From Bdellovibrionales bacterium (lineage in GTDB: Bacteria; Bdellovibrionota; UBA2428), in the NCBI GenBank assembly GCA_018266335.1, contig JAFEAR010000039.1, positions 37,172 to 101,171 of the forward strand: a stretch of DNA of 64,000 nt, read 5' to 3'. This document shows positions 28,460 to 36,801 of the stretch, piece by piece. Position 1 is the stretch's first letter. Every line of letters starts with the position of its first letter. Under the pieces are notes generated by a model. That model had not been told where the DNA came from. It was given only the letters and a program-made list of their open reading frames with translations, and searched no databases. The translations under genes and the position numbers were made by a program.

Positions 28460-28932
28460 CGATTTCCCTCATCGTCGCGATGACCCGACAGGGCGTCATC
28501 GGACGAGAGAACGCCCTTCCGTGGCATATTCCCGAAGACCTCAAACGCTTTAAGGCCATCACCATGGGCCACCCCATCATCATGGGTCGCAAAACCTACG
28601 ATTCCATCGGGCGCCCGCTCCCCGGCCGCACGAACATTGTGGTTACACGCGACCGCCAGTTAAAAATTCCTGGCGTCACGGTGGTTCATTCCCTGGCCGA
28701 AGCACTGCGCCCCTACGCGCAAAGCAATGAGGAAGTCTTTGTCATTGGCGGATCTAGCCTCTTCACCGAAGCCCAGCCCCTGGCCGATCGTCTCTACGTA
28801 ACGTGGGTGGAACAAACCTTCGAGGGAGACACCTACTTTCCCGTGACGGATTTCGAAAGTTACGTCGTGCACTCGGAATCTACGCCCGAGTCAAAAATCC
28901 CCCTCACCTACGTCACTTACGTACGCAGCTAA
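28456..28932 (+). CDS. folA: Dihydrofolate reductase
   Basis: Reduces dihydrofolate to tetrahydrofolate, recycling the product of ThyA. The 158 residues show the N-terminal [20 protein letters not shown] with the active-site Asp, [17 protein letters not shown] and the [14 protein letters not shown]-binding motif. It starts at GTG overlapping the thyA stop. It is the last gene of the HAD-ABC-thyA-folA operon. Confidence 0.96.
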   Translation: MTISLIVAMTRQGVIGRENALPWHIPEDLKRFKAITMGHPIIMGRKTYDSIGRPLPGRTNIVVTRDRQLKIPGVTVVHSLAEALRPYAQSNEEVFVIGGSSLFTEAQPLADRLYVTWVEQTFEGDTYFPVTDFESYVVHSESTPESKIPLTYVTYVRS

Positions 28933-28946
28933 TCTGCCCACTCTAG

Positions 28947-28963
28947 TTGGCACTTCTCACGCC
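28947..28963 (+). promoter_or_regulatory. Candidate sigma-54 promoter for motAB
   Basis: TTGGCACTTCTCACGCC has the -24 element TGGCAC and a GC at the -12 position with the required 10 bases between GG and GC, although the -12 element is ACGC and not TTGC. It lies about 58 bases before motA in the only gap between folA and motA. A second TTGGCACTT copy sits at 28993-29001 with one base too few to its GC. Flagellar motor genes are often sigma-54 dependent. No activator site was identified. Confidence 0.35.
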
Positions 28964-29020
28964 CGTTGAGCCGCAACGCGTTCGCTCAAGTGTTGGCACT
29001 TAGCTGCCGATAAGTTGAAC

Positions 29021-29902
29021 ATGGGATTCGTCGGAATATTATTCCTCTTCGGCACGGTGTTCGGTGGCTTCTTCATGTCCGGGGGCGCCCAGTCCATGGG
29101 CGTCTTCGCCCACGCGGGTGAATACGTAACCATTATCGGTGCTTCCATCGCGTCGATCATCGTATCTACGCCCACTAAATACATCAAAGGCGTCTTCACC
29201 TACGGCATCAAAGCCCTCACGATGAAGGACGTCGGTAAAAACGAAATGCTCGAAGGCCTGCAACTGCTCTACGAACTCTTCCAGGCACAGAAGAAAGAGG
29301 GCGTTCAGGCGATCGAAGGACACATCGAAAACCCGGAACAGTCTAAAATTTTTAGTAAGTATCCCGGCATTCTTAAGAACCACCACGCGCTCGAGTTCAT
29401 TGCGGACTCTATGCGGACATTTATTTCTGGCGGTCCTACGCCCTACGACATGGACGATTTGCTCACGGGCGACTTGGATGCCATGCACGCCGAAGAGCAT
29501 AAAATTCCGAGCACCATTCAAACCACGGCCGACGGCTTTCCGGCCGTAGGTATTGTCGCGGCCGTACTCGGGGTTATCAACACCATGAATAGTATTGCCG
29601 AAGGCCCTACGGTCGTCGGTGAAAAAGTCGCCGCGGCTCTCGTAGGTACCTTCCTGGGGATTTTCGTGGGTTACGGTATGGTGGGTCCCATCGCTCGCCG
29701 CATCGAGCACCACTACGATGCCGAAGGTCGCTTTTACACCATGCTCAAAAACGGGATCCTCGCGAACTGCCGCGGGTTGCCCCCCCAAGTCTCCGTCGAG
29801 TTTGCTCGTCGGAGCATTTACGCTTCGGATCGTCCGAGCTTCAAAGAGCTAGAGGAAATTCTCAAGAACGCAGCGGCAGCGGGCGTTAAGAAAGCGGCGT
29901 AA
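29021..29902 (+). CDS. motA: Flagellar motor stator protein MotA
   Basis: Inner-membrane stator subunit of the flagellar motor, 293 residues, four predicted membrane segments. Visible are the N-terminal GGFFMSGG segment, the cytoplasmic loop, and the conserved helices DGFPAVGIVAAVLGVINTM and AALVGTFLGIFVGYGMVGPI. ATG 29021 is taken; a TTG six bases upstream is an alternative. motB begins three bases after its stop. MotA normally works as five copies around a MotB dimer. Confidence 0.95.
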   Translation: MGFVGILFLFGTVFGGFFMSGGAQSMGVFAHAGEYVTIIGASIASIIVSTPTKYIKGVFTYGIKALTMKDVGKNEMLEGLQLLYELFQAQKKEGVQAIEGHIENPEQSKIFSKYPGILKNHHALEFIADSMRTFISGGPTPYDMDDLLTGDLDAMHAEEHKIPSTIQTTADGFPAVGIVAAVLGVINTMNSIAEGPTVVGEKVAAALVGTFLGIFVGYGMVGPIARRIEHHYDAEGRFYTMLKNGILANCRGLPPQVSVEFARRSIYASDRPSFKELEEILKNAAAAGVKKAA

Positions 29903-29905
29903 TCC

Positions 29906-30730
29906 GTGGCTGACGAACAAGGGACAACCATTGTCATCAAGAAGATCAAGAAGGGCGGCCATGGCCACCATGGTGGCGCCTGGAAGGTGGCTTACGCCGA
30001 CTTCGTGACGGCAATGATGGCCTTTTTCCTGGTGATGTGGATTATCGGCATGTCGCAGGAAACCAAAGAAGGTATTCAGCAGTACTTCAACGATCCGCTG
30101 AAGGCCCTCGATGGTTCGGACAAAATTAGCGCCGGCATTTTTGAAACTACGGTAGGGCAGCAACTTAACAACGCGCCCAAGCGCGGTGGGGTCATGGACT
30201 CCAACCAGTCGGGTGGTCTTACGCGCTTGCACTTGCTCGCGCAAAAAATCGAAGCCGGCATGTCCATGTTCAAGCAGGATATTTCGGGCATTCAGGTGCG
30301 TCCCGATCGCATTCAGTTTGCCATCACTGCGCAATCCTTATTTAGCGCAGGTTCGGATTTGATTAAGCCCGAAGCCGAGCCCCTCCTTGCGCGCATTGCG
30401 AACATTCTGCAGAACACGGAATCTACGATTCTCATTGAAGCCCATACGGACGACATTCCGCCCGAGAATCCGAACTACGAAACGAACTGGGAACTTTCGG
30501 CGGCCCGCGCCACCAAAATTGTGCGCTACTTCGTAGAGGGGCACCACATCGACCCCACTCGCATCACGCCCATGGGCCAAGCGCAGTACCGTCCGATTGC
30601 GGACAACAGCACGCCCGAGGGCCGCGCAAAGAATCGTCGCATTGACGTGTACATCATTCCCGACAAGGACAACCGCTTGGGCTTCCGCTCCACGGCTTCC
30701 GACGGCGTTCCGCCCACAAAATCGGAATAA
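29906..30730 (+). CDS. motB: Flagellar motor stator protein MotB
   Basis: Stator partner of MotA, 274 residues. It has a basic N-terminus (IVIKKIKKGGHGHHGG), one membrane helix with the proton-carrying Asp32 (AYADFVTAMMAFFLVMWI), a plug region and a periplasmic OmpA-like peptidoglycan-binding domain (about 140-255: ILIEAHTDDIPP, NWELSAARA, NRRIDVYI). The start codon is GTG, three bases after motA. It points to proton-driven rotation. Confidence 0.96.
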   Translation: MADEQGTTIVIKKIKKGGHGHHGGAWKVAYADFVTAMMAFFLVMWIIGMSQETKEGIQQYFNDPLKALDGSDKISAGIFETTVGQQLNNAPKRGGVMDSNQSGGLTRLHLLAQKIEAGMSMFKQDISGIQVRPDRIQFAITAQSLFSAGSDLIKPEAEPLLARIANILQNTESTILIEAHTDDIPPENPNYETNWELSAARATKIVRYFVEGHHIDPTRITPMGQAQYRPIADNSTPEGRAKNRRIDVYIIPDKDNRLGFRSTASDGVPPTKSE

Positions 30731-30746
30731 CAAAAATTAGAAATAG

Positions 30747-31634
30747 CTACGCAGGTTGCACCAGCAGGCTGACGCCCGCAACTACCGCACACACCCCCGC
30801 TACCCGCAAGAAGGAGGGCTTTTCCCACCCCATAGCCAGAGCCACGGGCACGGACAGCACCGGAGCCAGGGACGAGAGCGTGGCCGCAATGGCGAGCGGC
30901 GCGTGGGTGAGTCCGTACATAAAAAAGAAAGCTCCTAAAAAACTTTCCGTAACAAAAAAAGGAAGTCCCCGCCGTAAATCGAGCCAACTCAAGAAAACTT
31001 TTTTGGGTCCCAAAAAAATCGTGCCGAAGAAAGGACAAAGCACCAACGCCACGGCCATTCGAATGGCGTTGCCCCAGAAAGCCGAAATATCCGTTCCCAC
31101 TTTGGAAACCGAAAAAGCATTCGCCGCCCAGAAAAGCGAGGTAACGAGTCCCAGACCGATACCAATTATGGGATTACTGAGTGAAGCCGCTCCCGAGCGC
31201 TTCTCGCGATTAGGTTGACTCAAAATAACAAAGATTGTTCCGCCCACCACGGCCACGATGCCGAAGATCTTGGTGTGCGTCATGGGCTCACCATTCACCA
31301 ACCAACTGGCAAGCGATGACCAAAGCGGATAGCTCGATCCAATGGCTAAGGCTCCCGGCAAGCCTAGCGACTTAATGCTGAGCATGAAGAACACATCGCC
31401 CAGGGCGTAACTCGAAACCACGCTGGCCGTAGACCATCCAATATGGTGCCAAGTAATTTGGTGCAAAGCCTCGGGCGAAGTTAGAAGGGCGACCAGAACA
31501 AAGAGGGGCAGAGAAATGAGCGCCCGGCCGAAGTTCACCGCGAAGGGCGACCGGTGCAGCGAAAGTTGTCCGTAGTAAGCGCTCCCGATAGTCCAAGTAA
31601 CCGAAGACAGTAGCGCCAGCAAAGGGCCCAACAT
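30747..31634 (-). CDS. EamA/DMT-family transporter
   Basis: A 295-residue inner-membrane protein with about ten membrane segments in two EamA repeats. The first repeat includes [20 protein letters not shown] and the second [20 protein letters not shown], both ending in the family's Ser/Pro-rich helix. ATG 31634 is chosen; a GTG 18 bases upstream would add six residues. It is convergent with motB. The substrate (metabolite or amino-acid efflux is common in the family) is unknown. Confidence 0.85.
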   Translation of the reverse strand: MLGPLLALLSSVTWTIGSAYYGQLSLHRSPFAVNFGRALISLPLFVLVALLTSPEALHQITWHHIGWSTASVVSSYALGDVFFMLSIKSLGLPGALAIGSSYPLWSSLASWLVNGEPMTHTKIFGIVAVVGGTIFVILSQPNREKRSGAASLSNPIIGIGLGLVTSLFWAANAFSVSKVGTDISAFWGNAIRMAVALVLCPFFGTIFLGPKKVFLSWLDLRRGLPFFVTESFLGAFFFMYGLTHAPLAIAATLSSLAPVLSVPVALAMGWEKPSFLRVAGVCAVVAGVSLLVQPA

Positions 31635-31708
31635 TGGATGAGAGTATCCCACCGAACGTGGTTATCATGGGCCTAGCGCTCTTGGCGATTGACCCCTAAA
31701 ATGATCCC

Positions 31709-32122
31709 ATGATTTTGCTTAGCCTTGCCGCTTTGGCCGCCGCCCTCCCCGCACAACTGAATTGTTTCGGCGACGGAGACAACGGTATCAAGTTTCCTAC
31801 GGCGATTCACTTCACAATCGAGCGGGCTACGCTTCCTTCGGGCGAGGTCGGCCTGCGGTGGACCGAAAGCACGGGGACGGAGCAACACTCCTTCCCTCTC
31901 CCGGTGCAGGAAGTCGTACCTTACGGTGCCGATGGTTTTAAGGTGATTGGCGCGGTACAGGGAACCAAAAACCCAAATCCCATTGTGTATCAGCTCTACG
32001 TCCCTCCCTTTTGCGGAACCAATGACTGCATCTCCGCGATTATGCAAATTACGGATACTATCGAATTCAAACGTAGCTATTTGGCTTCCTGCCACTATGA
32101 AGGCATAACAATAAATCTTTAA
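31709..32122 (+). CDS. Small predicted secreted protein
   Basis: A 137-residue protein with a short signal-like N-terminus (MILLSLAALAAALPA) and four Cys in the mature part, including a FCGTNDC loop, which could form disulfides in the periplasm. I do not recognise the family. It is followed after 49 bases by the YiiX-like peptidase gene. The VKOR-DsbA protein elsewhere in the window could oxidise such Cys pairs; that is inference. Confidence 0.55.
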   Translation: MILLSLAALAAALPAQLNCFGDGDNGIKFPTAIHFTIERATLPSGEVGLRWTESTGTEQHSFPLPVQEVVPYGADGFKVIGAVQGTKNPNPIVYQLYVPPFCGTNDCISAIMQITDTIEFKRSYLASCHYEGITINL

Positions 32123-32171
32123 TCGTCTTTACGTGGTTTGATCTTTCGGAGATTTCTGAAAAAATCATCGG

Positions 32172-32855
32172 ATGTCGAATCAAACCAGGCTCCTTTACCG
32201 CTCCCTGCTTCTATCCATTTCCCTGATCGCCCTAGTCGGACACGCAAAAACCGATGACAGCTGCGACAAATTCAAAGCTATGGTGCAAGAGGGAGACATT
32301 GTGCTGCTCGATGTAGGTGGGGGCGTTTGGGACCACGTAGAAAAAGTTTCGGGAGGCTGGGCCTCTCACGTTTCCGTCGTCGCTAAAGACGAGGCGGGCG
32401 AGTGGGTTGTGTTTGAAAGCACCACGCCCCGCTCCCGCGTGGGCAACTTTTGTGGTCAAATTGCCCACGGACTAAACTCCCACCTGGCTATCCGTCGCTT
32501 AAACCGCACACTGCAACCCAACGAACTCGCGCGACTCCACCGGGCCATGGAGAGCCGCATGAACATCGACTACGACAGCACTTTTAATCTCGACGATCCC
32601 CAAACAGAGTTTTGCTCTAAATTTGTGCACGAAGTGTTTCACGAAGCGTTGGGAGTCGACGTGGGCCGAGCTCAGTCTTTTGGCGAACTTCTCGATTCCG
32701 TTTCTCCGTCCGACCGTGTAGGCGAAGAGCTATTTTGGAATTACTATTTCAAAGGAGCTCTGCCGCGCGAGCAACGCACCCTCACTCCCCACAGCATTTT
32801 TATCGATAAGCAGCTGACGACAATTTACGACAGCTTGCCGTCTAAAAATAACTGA
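32172..32855 (+). CDS. YiiX/YebB-like permuted papain-fold peptidase or amidase
   Basis: A 227-residue secreted protein with a signal peptide (about 1-25). The pattern EGDIVLLDVGGG, then WASHVSVVAKDE (His66) and FCSKFVHEVF (Cys148), is the permuted papain/NlpC-like catalytic layout of the YiiX/YaeF (C92) family. These enzymes may cleave cell-wall peptides or lipids. It ends tail to tail with the NUDIX gene with a 31-base overlap. Activity is inferred from the Cys-His pair. Confidence 0.75.
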   Translation: MSNQTRLLYRSLLLSISLIALVGHAKTDDSCDKFKAMVQEGDIVLLDVGGGVWDHVEKVSGGWASHVSVVAKDEAGEWVVFESTTPRSRVGNFCGQIAHGLNSHLAIRRLNRTLQPNELARLHRAMESRMNIDYDSTFNLDDPQTEFCSKFVHEVFHEALGVDVGRAQSFGELLDSVSPSDRVGEELFWNYYFKGALPREQRTLTPHSIFIDKQLTTIYDSLPSKNN

Positions 32856-33382
32856 TTCCACTTTTCCCACATGCGCAACATCGTGGGCTCGCTGGTGTAA
32901 CTCGGCAGTGCCTCCCGAGGAACCCAAGCGAGCTCACTCGACTCCTCACTAACCACAAAATCCGTGCGCTCAGCACGCAAAAGAAATCTTACGTCGTAGT
33001 GAATGTGGGCGGGCTCTCGCGCGTTGCCGGGAATTTCGTGCACGTCTAAGTCAAAAATTTCATCGGTCACCACCGTGACGTCCATGATTCCCGACTCCTC
33101 TTGGGCCTCTCTTAGCGCAACCCCAAGCGTGAAGGGGTCGCCATCGGAATGCCCGCCCAGCTGCAACCAACGCCCCAGTTTACGGTGATGGGTAAGAAGC
33201 ACTTGCTCTCCTCGCGGGTCAATCAACCAAGCCGAGCCCGTAACGTGGCCCGCCCGATGGGAACGCGAGAAACACTCGTCCGTTGAAAGCACGAAGTTTC
33301 GAATTTGGTCCCGCGCGGCCATATCCGCCGCAGAGAGCCCACGATATTGTTCGAGTTTACTGAGTAGCCATTGCCTGGACAT
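32825..33382 (-). CDS. NUDIX hydrolase
   Basis: A 185-residue protein with a NUDIX fold. The box GHSDGDPFTLGVALREAQEESG keeps the catalytic REAQEESG but has Pro/Asp where the first Glu usually sits. WLQLGGHSDGD precedes it, as in a YfcD/Orf19-like subgroup. It would hydrolyse a nucleoside diphosphate linked to another group; the substrate is unknown. It begins four bases after the neighbouring barrel gene and may be co-transcribed with it only from the opposite order. Confidence 0.85.
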   Translation of the reverse strand: MSRQWLLSKLEQYRGLSAADMAARDQIRNFVLSTDECFSRSHRAGHVTGSAWLIDPRGEQVLLTHHRKLGRWLQLGGHSDGDPFTLGVALREAQEESGIMDVTVVTDEIFDLDVHEIPGNAREPAHIHYDVRFLLRAERTDFVVSEESSELAWVPREALPSYTSEPTMLRMWEKWNQLFLDGKLS

Positions 33383-33386
33383 GCCC

Positions 33387-34172
33387 CTATAGGGCTACTG
33401 CGAAACCTAGAGTGACTCCATATTCTTTACTGGTACTGGCCGGTTCTTGGTAAGCCGTGTCTGGAACCGTTTGACCATTCGCCGTTTGATTCACCCCGGC
33501 GCCTGCTCCAATTTTAAGATACTGGTAAAAAGGCGTCAGCATGAGCGCCCCCAAGCTTCCTACGGGCATAACAATCGGCAAAGCAACTCTCCAACCAATA
33601 GCACTGGTGACGGGCAAGGTCAGGTCATCGTAACCCGCAGCAAAGTTAGAGGTCGTTGCAAGCAAGCTTCCATGAAACATAGGCCGAACAGAAGCATCTA
33701 GGCCAAAGGACATGGTGGATTCCTGAACAACGAACTTCACTCCAATGGGAGCATAATAGAGAGAATAAGTTTCCGTGTAGGACGAAAGATCACGGAACCA
33801 GCGACGGTACTCGAGACCCGCATAGAGAGACAAGGAGGGCCCCAGAGGGAGTTCCACGTTGCCCTCCGCAAAATAAAAGTGATGATTGTTCGTCCTCGTG
33901 ACGGGCTGGTGTCCCACAAGGGTGGTCCCCCCGTATTGTAGAGACCCAAAAGAATAGGCCAAGCGCTCGGTCAGTCGAAAGGTCCCCAGATTCTGCTGCG
34001 CTCGCGCACCAATAAGTTTTAACCATCCCAACTCCGTGCTTTTGTCCGGCTCCGCGAGGGTTTCTTTATAATCGTAGTGATAGAACCCCGCCTCGGGGGC
34101 AATATAGTCTGCGCGGGCTACACCCACGGAACAAGCCAGCGCCAAAAAACCCAAAAAAGCTGAGCGATTCAT
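33387..34172 (-). CDS. Predicted outer-membrane beta-barrel protein
   Basis: A 261-residue protein with a signal peptide (about 1-21, GVARA) and repeated amphipathic strands rich in Tyr and Gly, such as LSLYAGLEYRRWF and YGVTLGFAVAL at the end. About ten to twelve strands fit the length. No specific porin or enzyme motif is visible. It is followed downstream by the NUDIX gene after four bases. Confidence 0.7.
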   Translation of the reverse strand: MNRSAFLGFLALACSVGVARADYIAPEAGFYHYDYKETLAEPDKSTELGWLKLIGARAQQNLGTFRLTERLAYSFGSLQYGGTTLVGHQPVTRTNNHHFYFAEGNVELPLGPSLSLYAGLEYRRWFRDLSSYTETYSLYYAPIGVKFVVQESTMSFGLDASVRPMFHGSLLATTSNFAAGYDDLTLPVTSAIGWRVALPIVMPVGSLGALMLTPFYQYLKIGAGAGVNQTANGQTVPDTAYQEPASTSKEYGVTLGFAVAL

Positions 34173-34225
34173 TCTTCTAGTCTAAAGGCGAAGCGGTCCG
34201 CCTCCGCGCTAATAAAATGACGCCC

Positions 34226-34774
34226 CTAAATAGTTACTGCCGGAGCGGCGCTTTGCTCGAGAGTTTCGAGGTCGGCTTTGAAGTGTCGCAAAACCCAATC
34301 GGGAGCCGCCAAAGGATTTGCGCGGCCCATGGCCGCGAAGACTCGTTGGGGATCGACCAGTTTTCCCTTAGCCCGCAGCCCGATTTTGGCCAGGCAAACA
34401 CATTTGCTTTCTCCGCCCTACGAAAAAACATGGGTCGCATAAATCCATTTGTCGTCCCAACCAACGAATTGCATAGTCAGGCTAAAGCGACGAAAAATTC
34501 TTACCGGACGGCGATAAATAATTTTCTGCCCGCCCAGAATAACGACCCACCGATTTTTAATTGCAGGCCCCAAAAACCCCGAACGAACGGCGAGCTCCCA
34601 GCGAGCCGCATCGGTGTAGGTAAAAAACTTGCCCGCCTGAATTGAGTGCAACCAATCCGAATCGAAAGGGTTGGCCCAGAAATGTTTAGTAACGGGCAAG
34701 GTAGGCGCCGCAATCTTTGGCTTGAAGAGCGCTACCAACAAACACTGCCAATTGCGAAAATGCCAATAGAGCAT
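34226..34774 (-). pseudogene. Acyl-CoA thioesterase-like (THEM6/4HBT type) gene broken by an in-frame TAG
   Basis: One minus-strand frame runs 183 codons with a single TAG at 34418-34420. Before it lies a 4HBT-like protein: FWANPFDSDWLHSIQAGKFF, TDAARWELAVRSGFLG, IIYRRPVRIFRRFSL and FVGWDDKWIYATHVFS, as in THEM6-type hotdog thioesterases. The same frame resumes after the TAG with GGESKCVCLAKIGLRAKGKL, VDPQRVFAAMG, and ends normally at 34226. The expected C-terminal strand therefore follows the stop without a frameshift. This looks like a point nonsense mutation, a sequencing error or read-through. Start ATG 34774 is tentative. Confidence 0.75.
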
Positions 34775-34838
34775 GCTTCGCTTGTAGCGTTGCCTATAAA
34801 CAGAAACAATGGATGGGGGATTTAGCTTAAGGCTAGAA

Positions 34839-34915
34839 TGGCGCACCCAGCTGGGATCGAACCAACAACCCTCAGATTCGTAGTCTGATACTCTATCCAA
34901 TTGAGCTATGGGTGC
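34839..34915 (-). tRNA. tRNA-Arg, anticodon ACG
   Basis: A full cloverleaf is visible on the minus strand: acceptor GCACCCA paired with TGGGTGC, D-arm AGCTCAATTGGATAGAGT, anticodon arm TCAGA-CTACGAA-TCTGA, T-arm GGTTCGATCC, discriminator G and encoded CCA. The anticodon ACG reads CGN arginine codons only after A34 is changed to inosine by TadA, whose gene lies 62 bases upstream on the same strand. Confidence 0.97.
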
Positions 34916-34977
34916 GCGCCGAAGGACACCTCTCCTTAGCCAAAGCTGGCCCCGAAGATCAAGAAAAACCGTAAAAT

Positions 34978-35460
34978 TCAGCCCTTATCCCGCTTAGCGC
35001 GGAAAAATCCTACCAGCTGGGTCCGGCATTCCTCCTCCAGAACACCAGGAATAACGACCATTTGGTGATTCAGCCGTACGTCCTCGTGGACCTGGTAAAG
35101 GGACCCCGTGGCCCCGGCCTTGGGGTCGCGGGCCCCATAAACAATCCGGTCTATACGCGAAAGGGACAGGGCCCCGGCGCACATCACACAGGGCTCCAAG
35201 GTCACCACTAGAGTATGCCCCGTCAGACGCCAAGACTGCGCCGCCGCAGCGGCCTTACGAAGCGCTAGGACCTCGGCGTGAGCCGTGGGGTCTTTCATGA
35301 GCTCTCGTTCGTTATGAGCCTCCGCAATGATCTTGCCGTCGATGTCGACAACCAGCGCGCCCACTGGAATATCGCCTTTGGCTTGCGACTCCGCCGCAAG
35401 CTCGATGGCCCGGCGCATGTAGGGAGTCCAATCCCTCTCCCGAGAGTTTTTGGGTTTCAC
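34978..35460 (-). CDS. tadA: tRNA-specific adenosine deaminase TadA
   Basis: Zinc deaminase converting A34 to inosine in tRNA-Arg(ACG). The 160 residues show HAE (61-63), the zinc Cys pair PCVMC (90-94) and the C-terminal helices with CRTQLVGFF. GTG 35460 directly follows the serS stop, with no base between, suggesting coupling. Its substrate tRNA gene is immediately downstream. Confidence 0.96.
   Translation of the reverse strand: MKPKNSRERDWTPYMRRAIELAAESQAKGDIPVGALVVDIDGKIIAEAHNERELMKDPTAHAEVLALRKAAAAAQSWRLTGHTLVVTLEPCVMCAGALSLSRIDRIVYGARDPKAGATGSLYQVHEDVRLNHQMVVIPGVLEEECRTQLVGFFRAKRDKG

Positions 35461-36801
<1,341 letters not shown>

Noticed and set aside
31637..31651. GGATGAGAGTATCC inverted repeat upstream of the DMT transporter
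   Set aside because: Only four paired bases on each side; too short to support an operator or terminator.
34418..34420. TAG read as pyrrolysine
   Set aside because: No pylS or pylT is visible here, and the site falls between a strand and the C-terminal part of the fold, where no special residue is expected. A plain nonsense mutation or read error is simpler.
34217..34645. Plus-strand open frame of 142 codons opposite the thioesterase remnant
   Set aside because: The minus strand encodes recognisable hotdog-fold motifs on both sides of the TAG, so this frame is a shadow.
34839..34978. tRNA-Arg as an integration site of a mobile element
   Set aside because: No integrase, no repeated tRNA 3' end and no change of gene style nearby.
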